Shown: one piece after another, positions 30,761-43,016 of the stretch
Numbering within the stretch: position 1 is the stretch's first letter
Layout: each line of letters starts with the position of its first letter
Source: Pisolithus tinctorius
Taxonomy: Eukaryota; Basidiomycota; Agaricomycetes; Boletales; Pisolithaceae
DNA: 64,000 bases
Assembly: GCA_024663395.1 (NCBI GenBank)
Contig: JANFAH010000020.1
Span: forward strand, 558,001 to 622,000
Direction: 5' to 3'
Notes under the pieces: generated by a model
Seen by the model: the letters and a program-made list of their open reading frames with translations, nothing else
The model's database searches: none
Told to the model about the DNA's origin: nothing
Program-made: the position numbers and the translations under genes

Positions 30761-31479
30761 TGTCAAGTCTGAGCCTACTCTGACCAACTCTGATGCTTAA
30801 CCAGGTCTGGAGAGAGGTGTGGAAGCAAGTCTGACACAGATGAATGGAACTCTGACTAGTGGAGGATTGGCAGGGACAAAGTCAGCTGAGGCAGAAATGG
30901 AGCAGAGTGAGGGTGTTGGGTTTAGCTTGTGCACTACCCCCTTGCACAATGTCAGCCCTCATATTTCAGAGGAAGAGACCAGACAGATGTTTGGAGATAA
31001 CTCTGACAGACAGAAGATGGAGAGAGATGGAGTAGGAACTTTGGTGATATTCATACTGAAGAACAGTGGAGTACTGTACATGCTTTGATGCTGCTATGGA
31101 GGTACAGTAACTGGAATCAGGACCAACATATGGAGACTCATAAGTTTTCAAGTAACAACTTTCTGGATGATGAATGAAGGGAAGATGGAGAACATATGAC
31201 AGGTAACACAGAACAAGCCAAAAAGGAAACAGTCCAGGTGCTGGACCATGTGGTGTGCATGCTGCAGAGTACCTGACTGTGCACTGTCAACAAGAAGTCT
31301 GAAAGATGGTCACATGACCTCTTGGAGGATGGTCTGCATGGTCTGATGAGAGACCAGTACAAGTCCAACAGAAGGCACAGTGGAGGAGACTTGTAAATGG
31401 TAGAGTGCAGGCAGAGTTGGTGCAGAGAGTGTGAATGAGCAGAGGAGTAGGGACTTAGAGTAAATGCATGGTTGTGACA
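30761..31479 (+). repeat. Solo LTR 3 (family L)
   Basis: Starts TGTCAAGTCTGAG, ends GGTTGTGACA; 719 bp, flanked by the perfect TSD AGTAC (30756-30760 and 31480-31484). It is strongly CpG-poor; positions that are CG in the copy at 46456 are mostly TG or CA here, so it is an older insertion. Confidence 0.93.
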
Positions 31480-31702
31480 AGTACTATGAATCAAGAGTTA
31501 CAGTAATATAGTGGCATGAAGATATCAATAAGTCACTTACAGACCACATTAGAACCACAGAAAAAAAAGTGTGTCAGTAAGACAGCATGAATTAGATGAT
31601 GTTAGACAATGAGCACTAAAGTGCTGCAAATATCAAGACATCAATAGATGCAGTGTAGACTATTAGACCACTTAGAAAAAGTTTTGTTTTCCTGATGCAG
31701 CC
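31480..31702. other. AT-richer spacer, nothing recognised
   Basis: No coding or repeat signal between solo LTR 3 and the following minisatellite. Confidence 0.4.
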
Positions 31703-31940
31703 CACTGGGGATTCTCCATGTCATGCTGGGGATTCTCCATGTCATGCTGGGGATTCTCCATGTCATGCTGGGGATTCTCCATGTCATGTTGGAGATTCTC
31801 CATGGCCTGCTTGGGATTCTCCATGGCTCCTGGGGATTCTCCATGTCACCTGGGGATTCTCCATGTCATGCTGGAGATTCTCCATATCACCTGGGGATTC
31901 TCCATGTCATGCTGGAGATTCTCCATATCACCTGGGGGGG
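31703..31940. repeat. Minisatellite, unit 21 bp
   Basis: Eleven or so copies of CTGGGGATTCTCCATGTCATG. Because 21 is a multiple of three, all three plus-strand frames are open and encode 7-residue repeats, but there is no sign of a gene around them. The core GGATTCTCCA matches words at 29,972-30,038. Confidence 0.92.
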
Positions 31941-32729
31941 TTTGGTCATGTGACAGTAGTCACGTGATGTGGTACCTTAGGTCACAGTAAAGGTCTATCA
32001 CATGACAAGACTCACATGATCCGGTGCCATGGGTCAGTGGTATGGAAGTTAGGGCAAGACAAAATCCTCTTTACCCCTGGGTGTCATCAGAAGGATATGC
32101 TACTGAACTGCCATGGAGCAGAATCCTGTGCTTCCATCTGGCCCTGAATATTGCCTTTGGTCACATATGACCAAATAATCCTTCCCCAGTCATCTACAGC
32201 TCAGATCAGAGCAAGATCTAGTGAACCCTCTTATGGTGCTCAGAGCACAAGGAGGTTTTGTCTCACCCCAACTTCCATATCAGTGTTCCTGTGCCAGAAA
32301 TGTATTGGTTGAGAGGGGACTGGTTTGTACATCATCTTCTGAAGTGCCAGATTGACCTCCATAACATTTTCAGCCTTCCAAGTACTGATTAGTCCCAGAA
32401 CACATCAGGCATGGGGGGAGAAACAGTCCAGGAAATGACTGACAGCAGGTTTTTTAAGTGACTGATGGTTCTGAGAGCATGTTATACTGATGGAACTGTG
32501 GTGGCCACCAGTATTTGATAAGAATTCCTTGAGAAAATGTCCATGTGAGCTAGAGAGATGATTTCATGAGTTGTGGTAAAAGAGGGAGAATTAATGGCAC
32601 AAGTCCAATGTTTGTCATTGTTTAAATGCTGACAAATCATCTGGAAGATCATGTGGTTTATTATGTAATCATTTTTTCCCATCTTCCATCCCCTCAATCC
32701 CATCAAAAGGTCACATTTCATGATTTCAC
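31941..32729. other. Spacer without recognised gene
   Basis: CpG-poor. The minus ORF at 32482-32841 (119 aa) overlaps the MITE and has no identifiable motif. Confidence 0.4.
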
Positions 32730-32916
32730 CAGTCAGGGACAAAAGTGTTGCAATGCACTTTTCAGAAAGAATATGGTGTATCTTGGCATGTATTGCTTTG
32801 TTAGAGTCACCCCTTTCTAATGGTATAGGTATCATGATCATCTGTGCAGAATAGCCTGAGCTACATCAGCAACAAGTCACACCTCACAAACATTGCAACA
32901 CTTTTGTCCCTCACTG
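32730..32916. mobile_element. MITE with Tc1/mariner-like terminal inverted repeats
   Basis: GGGACAAAAGTGTTGCAATG at 32736-32755 is the perfect reverse complement of 32891-32910. The right end continues TCACTG followed by TA; the left end is CAGTCA. The interior is 135 bp and non-coding. TIRs of this style (CAGTGAGGGACAAAA..) and a TA target are typical of Tc1/mariner derivatives. The left TA is not preserved. Confidence 0.78.
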
Positions 32917-33490
32917 TATTTAGGTTTGACTTCATTATCTTAGTCAAGGCATGATGCTGGCAGTGACTATTGTCTTGTGCATTTTCTGTAATGCCCTGTG
33001 CTGACAATAACAACCTTACCATATAACATCTCCTGTTGTAGCCAATTTTCACCACACACATGGTGGAACCTACTCATCACATGAAGCATTCCCACAACCA
33101 TCTCCATCCCTACATGCATTGCCCTGGTTCATTGTTATCATCGTCTACCCCATCTGCATGCTTGCGCTCCTCCTGGCTGGTCTGATGCAGCACAATGGTC
33201 TGGGGCACTTCTGGTAACCCTGGTGTGCAATGAAATTTGAATGCCTGATTTTTGATGAACATATGCAGCAGTTAGTGGGAGAAATGGTACTTCTACACAA
33301 GCAACACAGTATTTCACACCTACCTCTGGCAGTGCACTCTTGCCTTCCCTTGACACTGGTAAGTATTGTTATTACACTCAATCCATCCACTTTGCCTCAA
33401 CCCAACATCATTCCAAGATACCAATATCCAGTCTTCTGCTAGCTCAGGCAGTGAGTATCTACTTCACTCAATCTACTTTGCCTCAATTGA
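32917..33490. other. Spacer with a duplicated about 45-bp block
   Basis: CACTCAATC..CTTTGCCTCAA..ATTCCAAGATACC at about 33374-33423 recurs at 33467-33511, perhaps an old intron or exon duplication at the 5' side of the following pseudogene. No gene is called. Confidence 0.4.
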
Positions 33491-34893
33491 ATGTTGTTCC
33501 AAGATACCCAGTTGTCTTTAGTTAATCTCGAAGCTTGCATCATTAGTATAGTGTGGCACCACTTAGCAGATTTCCAGGGACTGATGGATGAGAAATTCTG
33601 TGATGATATTGAGTGTGTAACTGCAGATGCCATTGGTTTAGCTTTTGGAATCATGCAGAGGTGCATGAGAAGGGTAGGGTATTCTGAAGTTGCTCCCCCA
33701 CATAATGAGGACTCCTGCAATTCCACCCAGGTCTGTTTCTCCACCCTCCTATGTTACGTTCTATCTAAGATAATGTGTCAGCAGCGGAGGCAAACAGAAT
33801 CAGTAGTGTCGAAGAAATTGTTCATTCCTGGTGCATGGTGCCAATCAGATGTCTGTTGTTAGATCAAGGTATAAATCATTATATTAGGGACAAACCAATA
33901 AGAGAAATACAGAGGAGCATGGTGTTTGCAACCAGGCAACTAACTCCAAACAATGAGAATGCCATCATGATTGATTGATCAGAAACAATAGTGTAGGTAA
34001 CAATAACCTGCCCACCTCATAAATACTCTCATAAATTCCTCCCAGTGACTGAATCAAACCAAATCCCCATGCCTCCTGTCAGGTCACAACATGCAAAGTC
34101 TCGATCTGTTCCCCCCCTTGTTCCCCACCCAGTGGAGGTTTTACCCCTGTTATCCTTGCAGGCCAAGATGGTGTATCAGCAGGTCTGGCATGTCATCATG
34201 GTAGCAGAGCAAGAAATGAGCCCCATGACTGTCAGACCTCTTTAGAGAATAGAAAGGAGCTATGTAGGGCGCAGTTACCTCAGTCCAGCCAGATGTCCAC
34301 TCAGGATACACCCAAATCGCCTTGGCCACAGTCGCCCAATCAGGATACTCCCAAATCGCCTTGGTCACCAAAGACAGTCAGTTTCGCCAGTGTTGATGTT
34401 GGGGAACCACAATCTTTGCCTTCACTGTCAGACTCCTCACTCACCAGCCTCGAGTCTATTGAGCTTACCACTAAAATTCGGAAACCACCCAGTGAGGTAG
34501 GCCACCTGGGAAGGGGTGGATACAACCTTGAGGAGCACTTGCAATGGAGTGACAATGAGATGCATAAAGTCAAGGTATGTATGTCTTTGACGATGTGCTT
34601 CATTAACTAAGGTAAGACCTGGCAGCGAGTCATCCACACTGCAGTGAAGAAGTATCTCGATGCAATGAAAAGCAGAAGCTAGCAGGATTTCAAGGCTGTT
34701 CAGAAAGTCACCAGCATTGTAGGTTATTTATTGTGTCTGGATGGAATTTACTCACTCATTTTAGGCCAGGCAATGGTTCCTGCTACTCCAGGACTATGAG
34801 CACTGTTGGCCCATTCTCAATATGATCCACCTTCATCTCAAGTACCTTTCATCAAGGCACTGGCAGAAGATGAGAAGAGACTCCTCACCTGAG
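33491..34893 (+). pseudogene. Remnant of a multicopy basidiomycete hypothetical gene
   Basis: Coding islands in order: SIVWHHLADFQGLMDEKF (about 33540), TPKSPWPQSP.. and VSFASVDVGEPQSLPSL (34300-34430), RKPPSEVGHLGRGGYNLEEHLQWSD (34480-34560), VIHTAVKKYLDAMKS with a stop (34630-34680), and QWFLLLQDYEHCWPILNMIHLHLKYLSSRHW (34770-34865), then TGA at 34891-34893. The pattern 'RGGY-L-..-W....Y..V...V...L' followed by '..LQDYE.CWP....I...LKY' is familiar from abundant, uncharacterised agaricomycete proteins. Introns are visible between islands, but an internal stop and frame shifts indicate decay. No function known. Confidence 0.6.
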
Positions 34894-35190
34894 TGAACTG
34901 TCCAACTCAAACTGTAGGTAAGTAGTCAATGTGCCAGATACAGCCAACCCCAATAACTTGCACCTTTGTGCCTAGAATCTATCATACACCTACATCTCAC
35001 ACAGACTTACAGCTATAACCCACATACCCACTTGTATGCCCTATTGTTTAGATCACTGCCTGCCATCTTGCATGTCATTTCATATGAATGCAATGACATT
35101 TTCACTTTGGAATACTCTTTAGAGCACATGATAACATTGAAACTGCCACAGCACAGTTATATCAGTGGTAAGCTTATGCCACCTAATGGG
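34894..35190. other. Spacer, nothing recognised
   Basis: CpG-poor and AT-rich; it ends with a short segment similar to the centre of the foldback element at 48.05 kb. Confidence 0.4.
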
Positions 35191-35194
35191 AGCA

Positions 35195-35600
35195 TGTGAT
35201 CATGAGTTGCATTCAGTATATCAACAAAGAAATTTCTCATGGACACTTTTTCCTTCTTTCCACCACCTACAGGCAAGTCGCTCATCACTTAGTACTCAGC
35301 AATCTATTAACCTTCTTTGCTCGCAGCCAGCATTAGACACCATAGTATTAGAATTAGAATTACATCAATATTAATAGTAGTCTTTACAAAGATGGTGCGA
35401 TGGATGTGACCATCAATGTGAAACTGATGAGTACTGTAGAATTTCAATAATATGAGTGTAGACGAAGATCTAATAAAATTCATATGCCTGAGGAAGCAAC
35501 AATATGATGCACATTCAATAAAGATAAGCACAAAGTATGCTGCTTGCTTGGTTATCAATCTGACTACGTACTCCAGGACCATTATGTCTGCAGGTCCCTA
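35195..35600 (+). repeat. Single arm homologous to the right arm of the foldback element at 47.5-48.5 kb
   Basis: GAGTTGCATTCAGTATATCAA through TCTATTAACC, AGAATTAGAATTACATCA and TTATCAATCTGACTACGTAC align along about 400 bp with 48077-48450. The opposite arm is missing here. It marks a dispersed repeat family. Confidence 0.82.
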
Positions 35601-36310
35601 TAACCTGTGACATTGCATACCTGTCACCACACACAGGTTGGTCTCACATACTAACTCTGCATACATGCTTAATTTAATTAAGCATATCTAGGTCTCACTA
35701 CCTTTTTAGCAGCCATCATAGTGATAATTTTTTATTGTTTTCCAATCTGAATGTGTTTCCAAACAGCTTGACAACCAATTGACAAGGTTGTGAAGCTAGA
35801 AATCCAATGTCATCAAGATGTGCATGAGTGAGTCCAATGTTAATCCAAATGTGGCTCCAATCCATATTGTCTAACATCTACCATATTCAATTTGTCAATA
35901 GATCATTGTAGGACTACATTCATGTTATAGTTGCATATCGATCAGTGGCAGTTGTTCTTATGCCTCCCTTGCTACTCCATAGTGCCAGCCTGTCAGCAGC
36001 CTTGTTCTCAACTCATGTATGAATCATAGTGGAGGATGAACAGCACCTGGCAGGGTCCATGTTTCATTGCAAGTATGTACCAGTCAATGGCAATTTGTCT
36101 TGTTCTTGTTCTCATTCTAGGGTAAACAAGCAACTGCAGTCTGCCCAGTCTTGTTTGCTACTTGGCCATTGCCCATACTTGTTCTTGTGCTGTGACACAG
36201 ATATTCCTCTACTGCTTCATTTGTGAGCTCGCTGTCTATCGTTCTAGGTATGACTACATAGTGGCATATGTGAATGTTGTACTAATACAATTACAGGCTG
36301 CTGTTATGCC
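35601..36310. other. Spacer upstream of the Plavaka transposase
   Basis: No gene; the left end of the element should lie in or before this stretch but no copy of the right-terminal motif (CACAGCGAGTTTTCC) was found. Confidence 0.4.
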
Positions 36311-36319
36311 TGCCTCACC

Positions 36320-39300
36320 TGTCCTGAAGTAGTGCACCTGCGAAGAATGCATCAGGGAAAATGGCAGGGGTGTTCTCATGGACTCCCATCGTTTGTCACT
36401 GCATCTGAAACACATGAAACAGCAAAGTGAATCCCCTCGAGCAGACCCCCATACCCACTGAACACTACCTCATGCTCTAGATAGAATTCTTCCAGAACAT
36501 GTACTTGAATCACCAGAATTAGCTTCTCCTGCAGATGCCCTAGCTAGCCATTTAGTGGCTCTTACCATCACTGATGATGGTCTGAACTCCATGTCCCATG
36601 CTTCTAAAATGTGGAACTCCTGTGAGGAGTTCCAGCAGATGGGAACCACTGCCAGCATCCTGGCTGGTCTGCGAAACCCTATTTCTATCACTTCCGGTAT
36701 CACCCAATCTCTCCACCATCTCATGAATACATCGAGCTTCTCCTGCGCCCCCTTGAGTGCTCAGTGACCACTGTCAACTGCCAAAGCCATTCCACATGAT
36801 ACCTGCCCTCAGATCAGGAATGTTCATCAGCAAACTAGCAGGGCTATGAAGGTTTTATCAAACATTGACTCCTGAATACAAAGATGTTCCCGCCTTCTGC
36901 TGGATGGACAAAGTTTTACTACCATCAGCAGAGAACTTAGTCAGCTCTGCCAGGCAACCAATGACATAAAGTGCCATGCCAATTGCATAGTTGCATGCAA
37001 GAGAGTGGTCATTGAAACTATGGATGAGCTAGAATCCATACTCAAAAGTAGGCCTTTGACACCATCCCCTGAAGACTTTCAGCCTGTACCTTTTGTGGCT
37101 GGTGTGTAGTGATTCTAGCCCTAGCCCTAGCTCTGAACTCAAGGTGACACTTCTGGCAGATGACCAATATTGCTCTCCCATCAATCATATGGACACTATC
37201 GCACAAGTCACACTGGTCATTGGCATCATCTGCAGTATAGTAATGGATGTTGGTACTCAGGCAGGCAACTTTATCATGAATGCCCTTTTGCTTCTACTGT
37301 TCCTTGCCTTCAAGGATACCAGTGGACAGCTTAGTGTCTCTCATGAAAACATCCTTGCACAAATACCATCATCTATTGCCAGTGCCCTCAGCAAATTCAA
37401 GCTCATGGGTAACACCATTCCTTATGCTATCTGCAGTTGTCATTGTATGTATGCACCAACATATGTGAATGACTCCAAGATCACAAGTTACCCACCCCAC
37501 TGTACCAATCATCCTACACCCAAGACTGTCTGTGGTGAACCACTGCTGGATGAACATTCTGATGGTCAGCTTCATCCCAAGAAAGTTTTTCTGTACCATG
37601 ACTTCAAAGACTACCTCACTGGCCTCCTTTCCCATTGCAACATTGAAATTATGATGGACACAGCTTGTGATGACCTCACAAAGTCACTTCACTTGTCACC
37701 ACCTCGCTTTGTCATGAATCCCTTTGAAGCTGAGTTCCTCTGCCAGTTCACAGGTCCCCAACCAGGTAAACTCTTTGTTGACAGGGGAGATGAAGGCTGC
37801 TATGCTTTTGCACTACATGTCGATTTCTTCAACCCAGAGGGGATGCATCAGCATGGGGCAACCATATCTTCAGGAATCATATCCATGGCTTGCCTTAATT
37901 TACTGCTGGACATCCACTACAAGCCAGAAAACCTATACTTAGCTGGTACATTCTCATCCACAGGACTGTCCAGAGAATAAACGCCCATGTTCAGCAGGTA
38001 TTATTCCTGGCTCAAAACAGCCATCCCTAGAAAAACTTAATCATTACATATGTCCCTTGATCAACGACTTGCTCATTGCTTGGGAACGTGGCATCTGCTT
38101 CTCAAAAACAGCTAAATTCCCTGATGGTCAGGTCACTTGCAGTGCCATCACACTCATCATGTGCAATCTTCCTGCTGCTCGTCATCTGGCAGCACTCGCT
38201 GGCATCAGCAGCCACTTCTTCTGCAGTGTGTGCGATTGCTATCATAAGAGTAACTATGGTAGAGTTGACTGTGAGCATTGGGCTCCTCGGGATCAAGACA
38301 AACTTCATTTTCATGCCGAGCAATGGTGGGATGCAGTCTCATCTGCAGACCAAGAGTGGCTCTTCAAGGATCATGGTGTACACTACTCAGAACTTTGGCA
38401 TCTTCCTTACTGGGATCCCACATGTCAACTTGTCATCAATTCAATGCATTGCATTCTGGAGGGGCTGGTCCAACACCACATATGCACTCTGTTGGGGTTA
38501 TCTACAGAAGATTCAGTGACAACAACCTCAAAAATCCCTGCCTTCCACCACAACTTCATCCAAGCTGACCCAACCACTACTTCACTGACTTGGAAGGAAA
38601 TCACTCAAGTATCTGTGATTCATACACTCCTCATTTCTCCGATATCTTCACAAGACACACCTCTGGCTTCAGCATTCACAACTCTTCAGGAATCGCTCTA
38701 CCGCAAAAACTTCAACATGCTCAAATTTGTCTGTCAGAGTCTAGGCTGTGCACCATTGAAGACCAGCAGAGTGTATGAGATTGCTTATGCAAAAGCTTTA
38801 GTTGAATGGGTGAGGTGTTATCTTCCTTCCACAAAGATTGTGATTACTTATAGTCTTCTTAGCACCAAACAATGCCACTGTTTTCCAGTGTGCAAAAGCA
38901 TGTACAAGATCACTACAACACAACAAAGATCTTAGGTTGCATCCATGATGTTATACAGAACACAGTACTGCTGTCATGGTTCAGTTCACTGCCAGCCAAC
39001 TTTGGCCATCCATCTGCTGGAACAATTAAAGCAGATGAGTGGCAGATGCTCATCACTGTTCATATCCCTCTTGCCCTCATCAGCTTGTGGGGAGCACCTG
39101 ATGTCGATGAACTGAAGCTGGGCAACAAGTTTATTCTGGATCATACTATGGACCTCATTTCTCTGGTCAACATCACATGCTCCCAGATAATGAGTACTCA
39201 AAGGGCTAATGCATACTGCTCATACATTGCACATTATGTTGGGAACCTGAAACAAGTACATCCAACATTCAACTTGCATCCAAATCATCATGCTGCCTTT

Positions 39301-40046
39301 CATATATATGACTACCTTATCCTTTTTGGACCTGTCCATTCATGGTGGACCTTTCCTTTCAAGTGCTTAATCAGTGTTCTCCAGCATCTCCCCACCAACC
39401 ACAAATCCAGTGAGTCAAACAATGTCAATTTTGGGAAGACATTATTCTCATTTCATACAGGTGAATTGGAGGCAACAATGCTTCATTCCTATCTCAGGGG
39501 TGCACACCTCCACAGCTGGCTCTCCCACCCAGACTGTCCCAATGCAGTCCAAGAATGCAAGGTCCTCTTAGATCATGCTTATGGCAATGACAACAAATAT
39601 GACTCTGATTGTTCCTGGATGAGGAAGTCAACTGCTACCCCTCCAGACCTGTACAACTTGATTCATAAACAGGATGTGATGCTGCAGGCCCATATCAGAT
39701 ATGGCGGAGTGGTCTATAGCTGCATTGCCACTCATGTAGGAAACTCTCTGATTATGTTTCACCCATCAGGTGACAGATCTCACTTCTGGTTCCTGTGGTA
39801 CTTGCTCTGATTCACCTGTCAGGCAACTGATCTTTGCCTCCAGTTCCTGCAAGCATCAAATACATATACAAACAGGATGGATGGTCCACATTTGCTATCT
39901 GTTGGCAGTGTCCCCTGGTTTTGGACAAAGGCACAAATGACCCCTTTGCATGCTACCCACATTTCCCAGCAAAGACCTGCAGCCACATGCTTTCCACAAC
40001 ACTGGAGAAAGTCAAGGTATCATGGGTTATGAGTCACTGCACATAG
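36320..40046 (+). pseudogene. Plavaka-type (CACTA, Tnp2-like) transposase remnant
   Basis: An N-terminal CTCEECIRENGRGVLMDSHRLS (about 36336) gives the C-x-x-C start usual for the family. The middle part includes KVFLYHDFKDYLTGLL, FVDRGDEGCYAFALHVDFFNPEG and ISMACLNLLLDIHYKPENLYLAG (37.6-37.95 kb). Then come NDLLIAWERGI, VTCSAITLIMCNLPAARHLAALAGISSHFFCSVC (38.06-38.25 kb), KADEWQMLITVHIPLALISLW, NLHPNHHAAFHIYDYLILFGPVHSWW and FKCLISVLQHLPTN (39.0-39.4 kb). The C-terminus SIKYIYKQDG..NDPFACYPHFPAK..KVSWVMSHC ends at 40046. Stops and frameshifts lie at about 36330, 36468, 36767, 37978, 38933 and 39808. CpG is depleted. It provided cut-and-paste transposition when intact. Confidence 0.85.
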
Positions 40047-40242
40047 TGGCCAATATCTGATGACCATGTTGTCATTCTTATGTTGAGTTGAGTGAGTGAA
40101 GCTCTGTCTCATGCCACTCTGATTTGACTGTTGAATTCTTGCAATGATAGGACTGACAAATCTCAAGGCATCATGGAAAAAAATTGGTAGGATCTACTTA
40201 GGGAAATATGATGACTGTGTAACAATAGCTACAATAATTATA
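40047..40242. other. Spacer between transposase and terminal repeat
   Basis: Non-coding, part of the element's 3' region. Confidence 0.4.
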
Positions 40243-40697
40243 GGATGATCATGCTGGGCAACTGTTGTGCAACAACAGGGTGATCATTGGGCAATGAACA
40301 GGTGACTGTCAGGCGATTAGTATAGACAGTGGCAAAACTTCAAGTACAAGCATGTGTAGGAACACTAATTCTAGACTTGAAGTAAAATCTGTTACTGGAA
40401 TTTTGGCAGTACTTTGTGTATTGTCAGTTATGCAAATTAGGACAAAACTTAAAGTTTCACCCCACACTGCACATGTTGACATAACTTCCTATCTTGGACA
40501 ACATCTGCTATTCATCCATACTTATTGTTTACACAATGATTAGACGTTCACTCTGACTTCAAACCTGAGCAAACATGTAGAAAAGGATCTAAACTTCAAG
40601 TATGGATTTTTTCAGTATGCCATCACAAACTCTAAGTGTGAGATTGACATATTGTATTACATATAACAGGGTACTATATAGTGGAAAACTCGCTGTG
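40243..40697 (+). repeat. 455-bp repeat R1, probable right end of the Plavaka element
   Basis: It matches 53745-54199 over its entire 455 bp with differences that are mainly C/T and G/A. It ends ACTATATAGTGGAAAACTCGCTGTG; similarity stops abruptly after GCTGTG in both copies. Read from outside, the terminus is CACAGCGAGTTTTCC, compatible with a CACTA-superfamily end. The transposase ends 197 bp upstream. Confidence 0.85.
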
Positions 40698-41160
40698 TAG
40701 GTGGGTTGAGGTTGGTGCCAACCACCAAATGCATATTAGACTATCTGGGCAAACTCATAATGTTCAGATACCAGTATAGTAACCACTTGACACTGTCTTC
40801 AAACAGCCTCTTCATATTATGTTCAATCTTCCCAAAGAGTGGTCATGAGCTCTCAATCTCCTAGCCGAGGGAAATGAGGGTTGTCCAAATGTGTCCTCAT
40901 CTAGTGGAATGATCTTATTCAAATCTGAGTTAGATGTGCACTGCTCCCATCAGGATGCAAAGACTGACTGAAAGTGTCCTATCCCTGCTTGCCGAAGGGA
41001 ATCTGAACATGTGAAGGCCACATTTATGTACACATCTAGTTGCAAGATTTGTGGAACCCATGAGCCCTGGAACTTACTGTCTCCCACATTACATGTAGCT
41101 AGAGAAGTTTGCCATTTTGCTGTCAAGATTTGACCTTTCCTCATAGCATCTAGGAGGTGC
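40698..41160. other. Spacer to the right of R1
   Basis: No gene recognised. Confidence 0.4.
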
Positions 41161-41164
41161 CCCG

Positions 41165-42480
41165 AGATTGCCATCTGTTGCAAGTTCCAGATGAGCTGCT
41201 GCTGGACATTGTGGACCTGTTGGACACAGATTCACTTCAAAGGTTGTCCCAAGTATCCCAATGACTACAATGTATTGCTGGTCACCATTATCTTGTCTCA
41301 GTAGGCTTCAGGCCGCCAATTGCTGGTTGGCTGGATGTGAATGAGGTAGTTTGTGATGCCCTCCCTGTGTGGAGGTGCATTGCATTTAAACCAGTGAAGA
41401 CTTTGTGGTTCAGGTCTTTGCAAACATTAAGCAGGCAACAATTAGGTGCATGTTTGCACTCTTCCTTAATGAAACATTAAGCAGATGGAAGCTAGGTGCA
41501 ATGTGCATGTTCTTCGACTCCCTCAAGGATATGCAAGCAGTCTGTCAAGTGCACTTGCACTTATATATTGACCCAATGGGCATGTCCCCCATATTTGGTT
41601 CTCTGCTAGCAAGCATACTAGGCTCCAGGTGCACTGAACTTCATGCAAGTAGCCACAGTGCTTCTGGTGGCTTGATCCGTATTCCTCACATGACCCAATT
41701 GTTTCCAAGCACCTTGACATCTCTCAATATCTTGTTGCCTATGTTCTTTTTTCCCCACTCTATCCAATTTACCCTCTCTGTGCTGTGAAGTGCTCCACTG
41801 GCAATTTTATGGCTCAATAATACAGGCCTAAGTCCTTTACAGTGGGCGGTACTCCTTGGCAAGGTAAACCTACCTTCCCTTGTTGAATTGGAGGTGGATC
41901 AGACTTGCCCATATGGTACCCTCACTACCTGCCTAATCGCACATTGGGCTATCTCCAAGGTGACTATCTCCCATTGCAGCTTTCCTACCATGTCTGTGGA
42001 AGATATCACTCATTGTTCTGTCCTTCACTCCCTTCGAAAGCTCGCAGGACCCACTACCAGGATCCTCCCCCTTCTGAAGGTAATTACCCTTCCCAGTGAC
42101 TTCCAATGCCTATACATTACATTTCATCCCTACCATCCTGAAAGAAATCAAAATGTCTTTTCTGACATTTTGTCATGTGCAGAATACCTCCCATGTCTTT
42201 CCCATCTTGAAATTTCAATGCCCATGATCACTTCTGCCAATGAGCTTGCAGCATTCATCACATTCCCAATAAATGACAAGCACATAATCCCTGTGAGAGA
42301 CCTCACTTTTAGGGGAATCCACCCCATCCTTAGTACTCCAGATGTCTTGGATGCAATTGTAAGTTCTTCTCTGCACTTACTTTGTTGCCTCTAACTGTTT
42401 TTCAGGGTCACTGCAGCCCTTGGCTCAGAGCATTTCCTAATGTTCATGTGCTGCATATCGCATCAGGTAGACCCCTCCCT
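41165..42480 (+). pseudogene. F-box/LRR-type protein remnant
   Basis: The F-box is readable as LLQVPDELLLDIVDLLDTDSLQRLSQVSQ (41180-41265), then TGA where an Arg is expected, then LQCIAGHHYL. Downstream are leucine-rich segments: LTSLNILLPMFFF, TISHCSFPTMSVEDITHCSVLHSLRKL and YLPCLSHLEISMP, ending about 42480 (HLLCCL and beyond). F-box proteins are substrate adaptors of SCF ubiquitin ligases and are greatly expanded in Agaricomycetes. Several frame changes mean this copy is inactive. It lies within the segment flanked by the 455-bp repeats. Confidence 0.62.
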
Positions 42481-43016
42481 CTTGATAGGTACAAGGTTAT
42501 TTTCTGCCCCTTCACTCAACAAAATGTGGAGATCATGATTATTCCATACCAGTATTGATGATTTTACATGAATGTATGCCATCTACAATGGACATGTAGG
42601 AGCATATTGAGATCAAGTAGAGAATCACCTTGAATACCAGCAGCACCCTCTGCAATCAACATGAAGTTAACCACACTGACCACATCCCCCCAGGAAACAT
42701 ACACCTCACTTCCCTCCCCTGCCACCCCTCCCACTAACATGACACACATTAACCCCCTAATGCCCCTTCCACTCCACTCTATACCAGGATGGTCTGAGAT
42801 ACTAATCCCTATACTAATGCTAGAGCTCCTCTCTCCCAGGTGTAGTACATACAGGATGTGATAAACTTGTAAAGATGCTTGTGTCGAAGGTAAATTATGT
42901 CAAAACATATACATAGTAAAATCAATAACTATACAATGCAACTATATGAAAAGCACTGACGAAATGTCGGTAAATTGATCATGATTAGGCTGAAAGACCT
43001 ACCTTGTGGCATCAAT
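42481..43016. other. Spacer, nothing recognised
   Basis: C-rich runs at 42,690-42,770; no coding signal. Confidence 0.4.
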
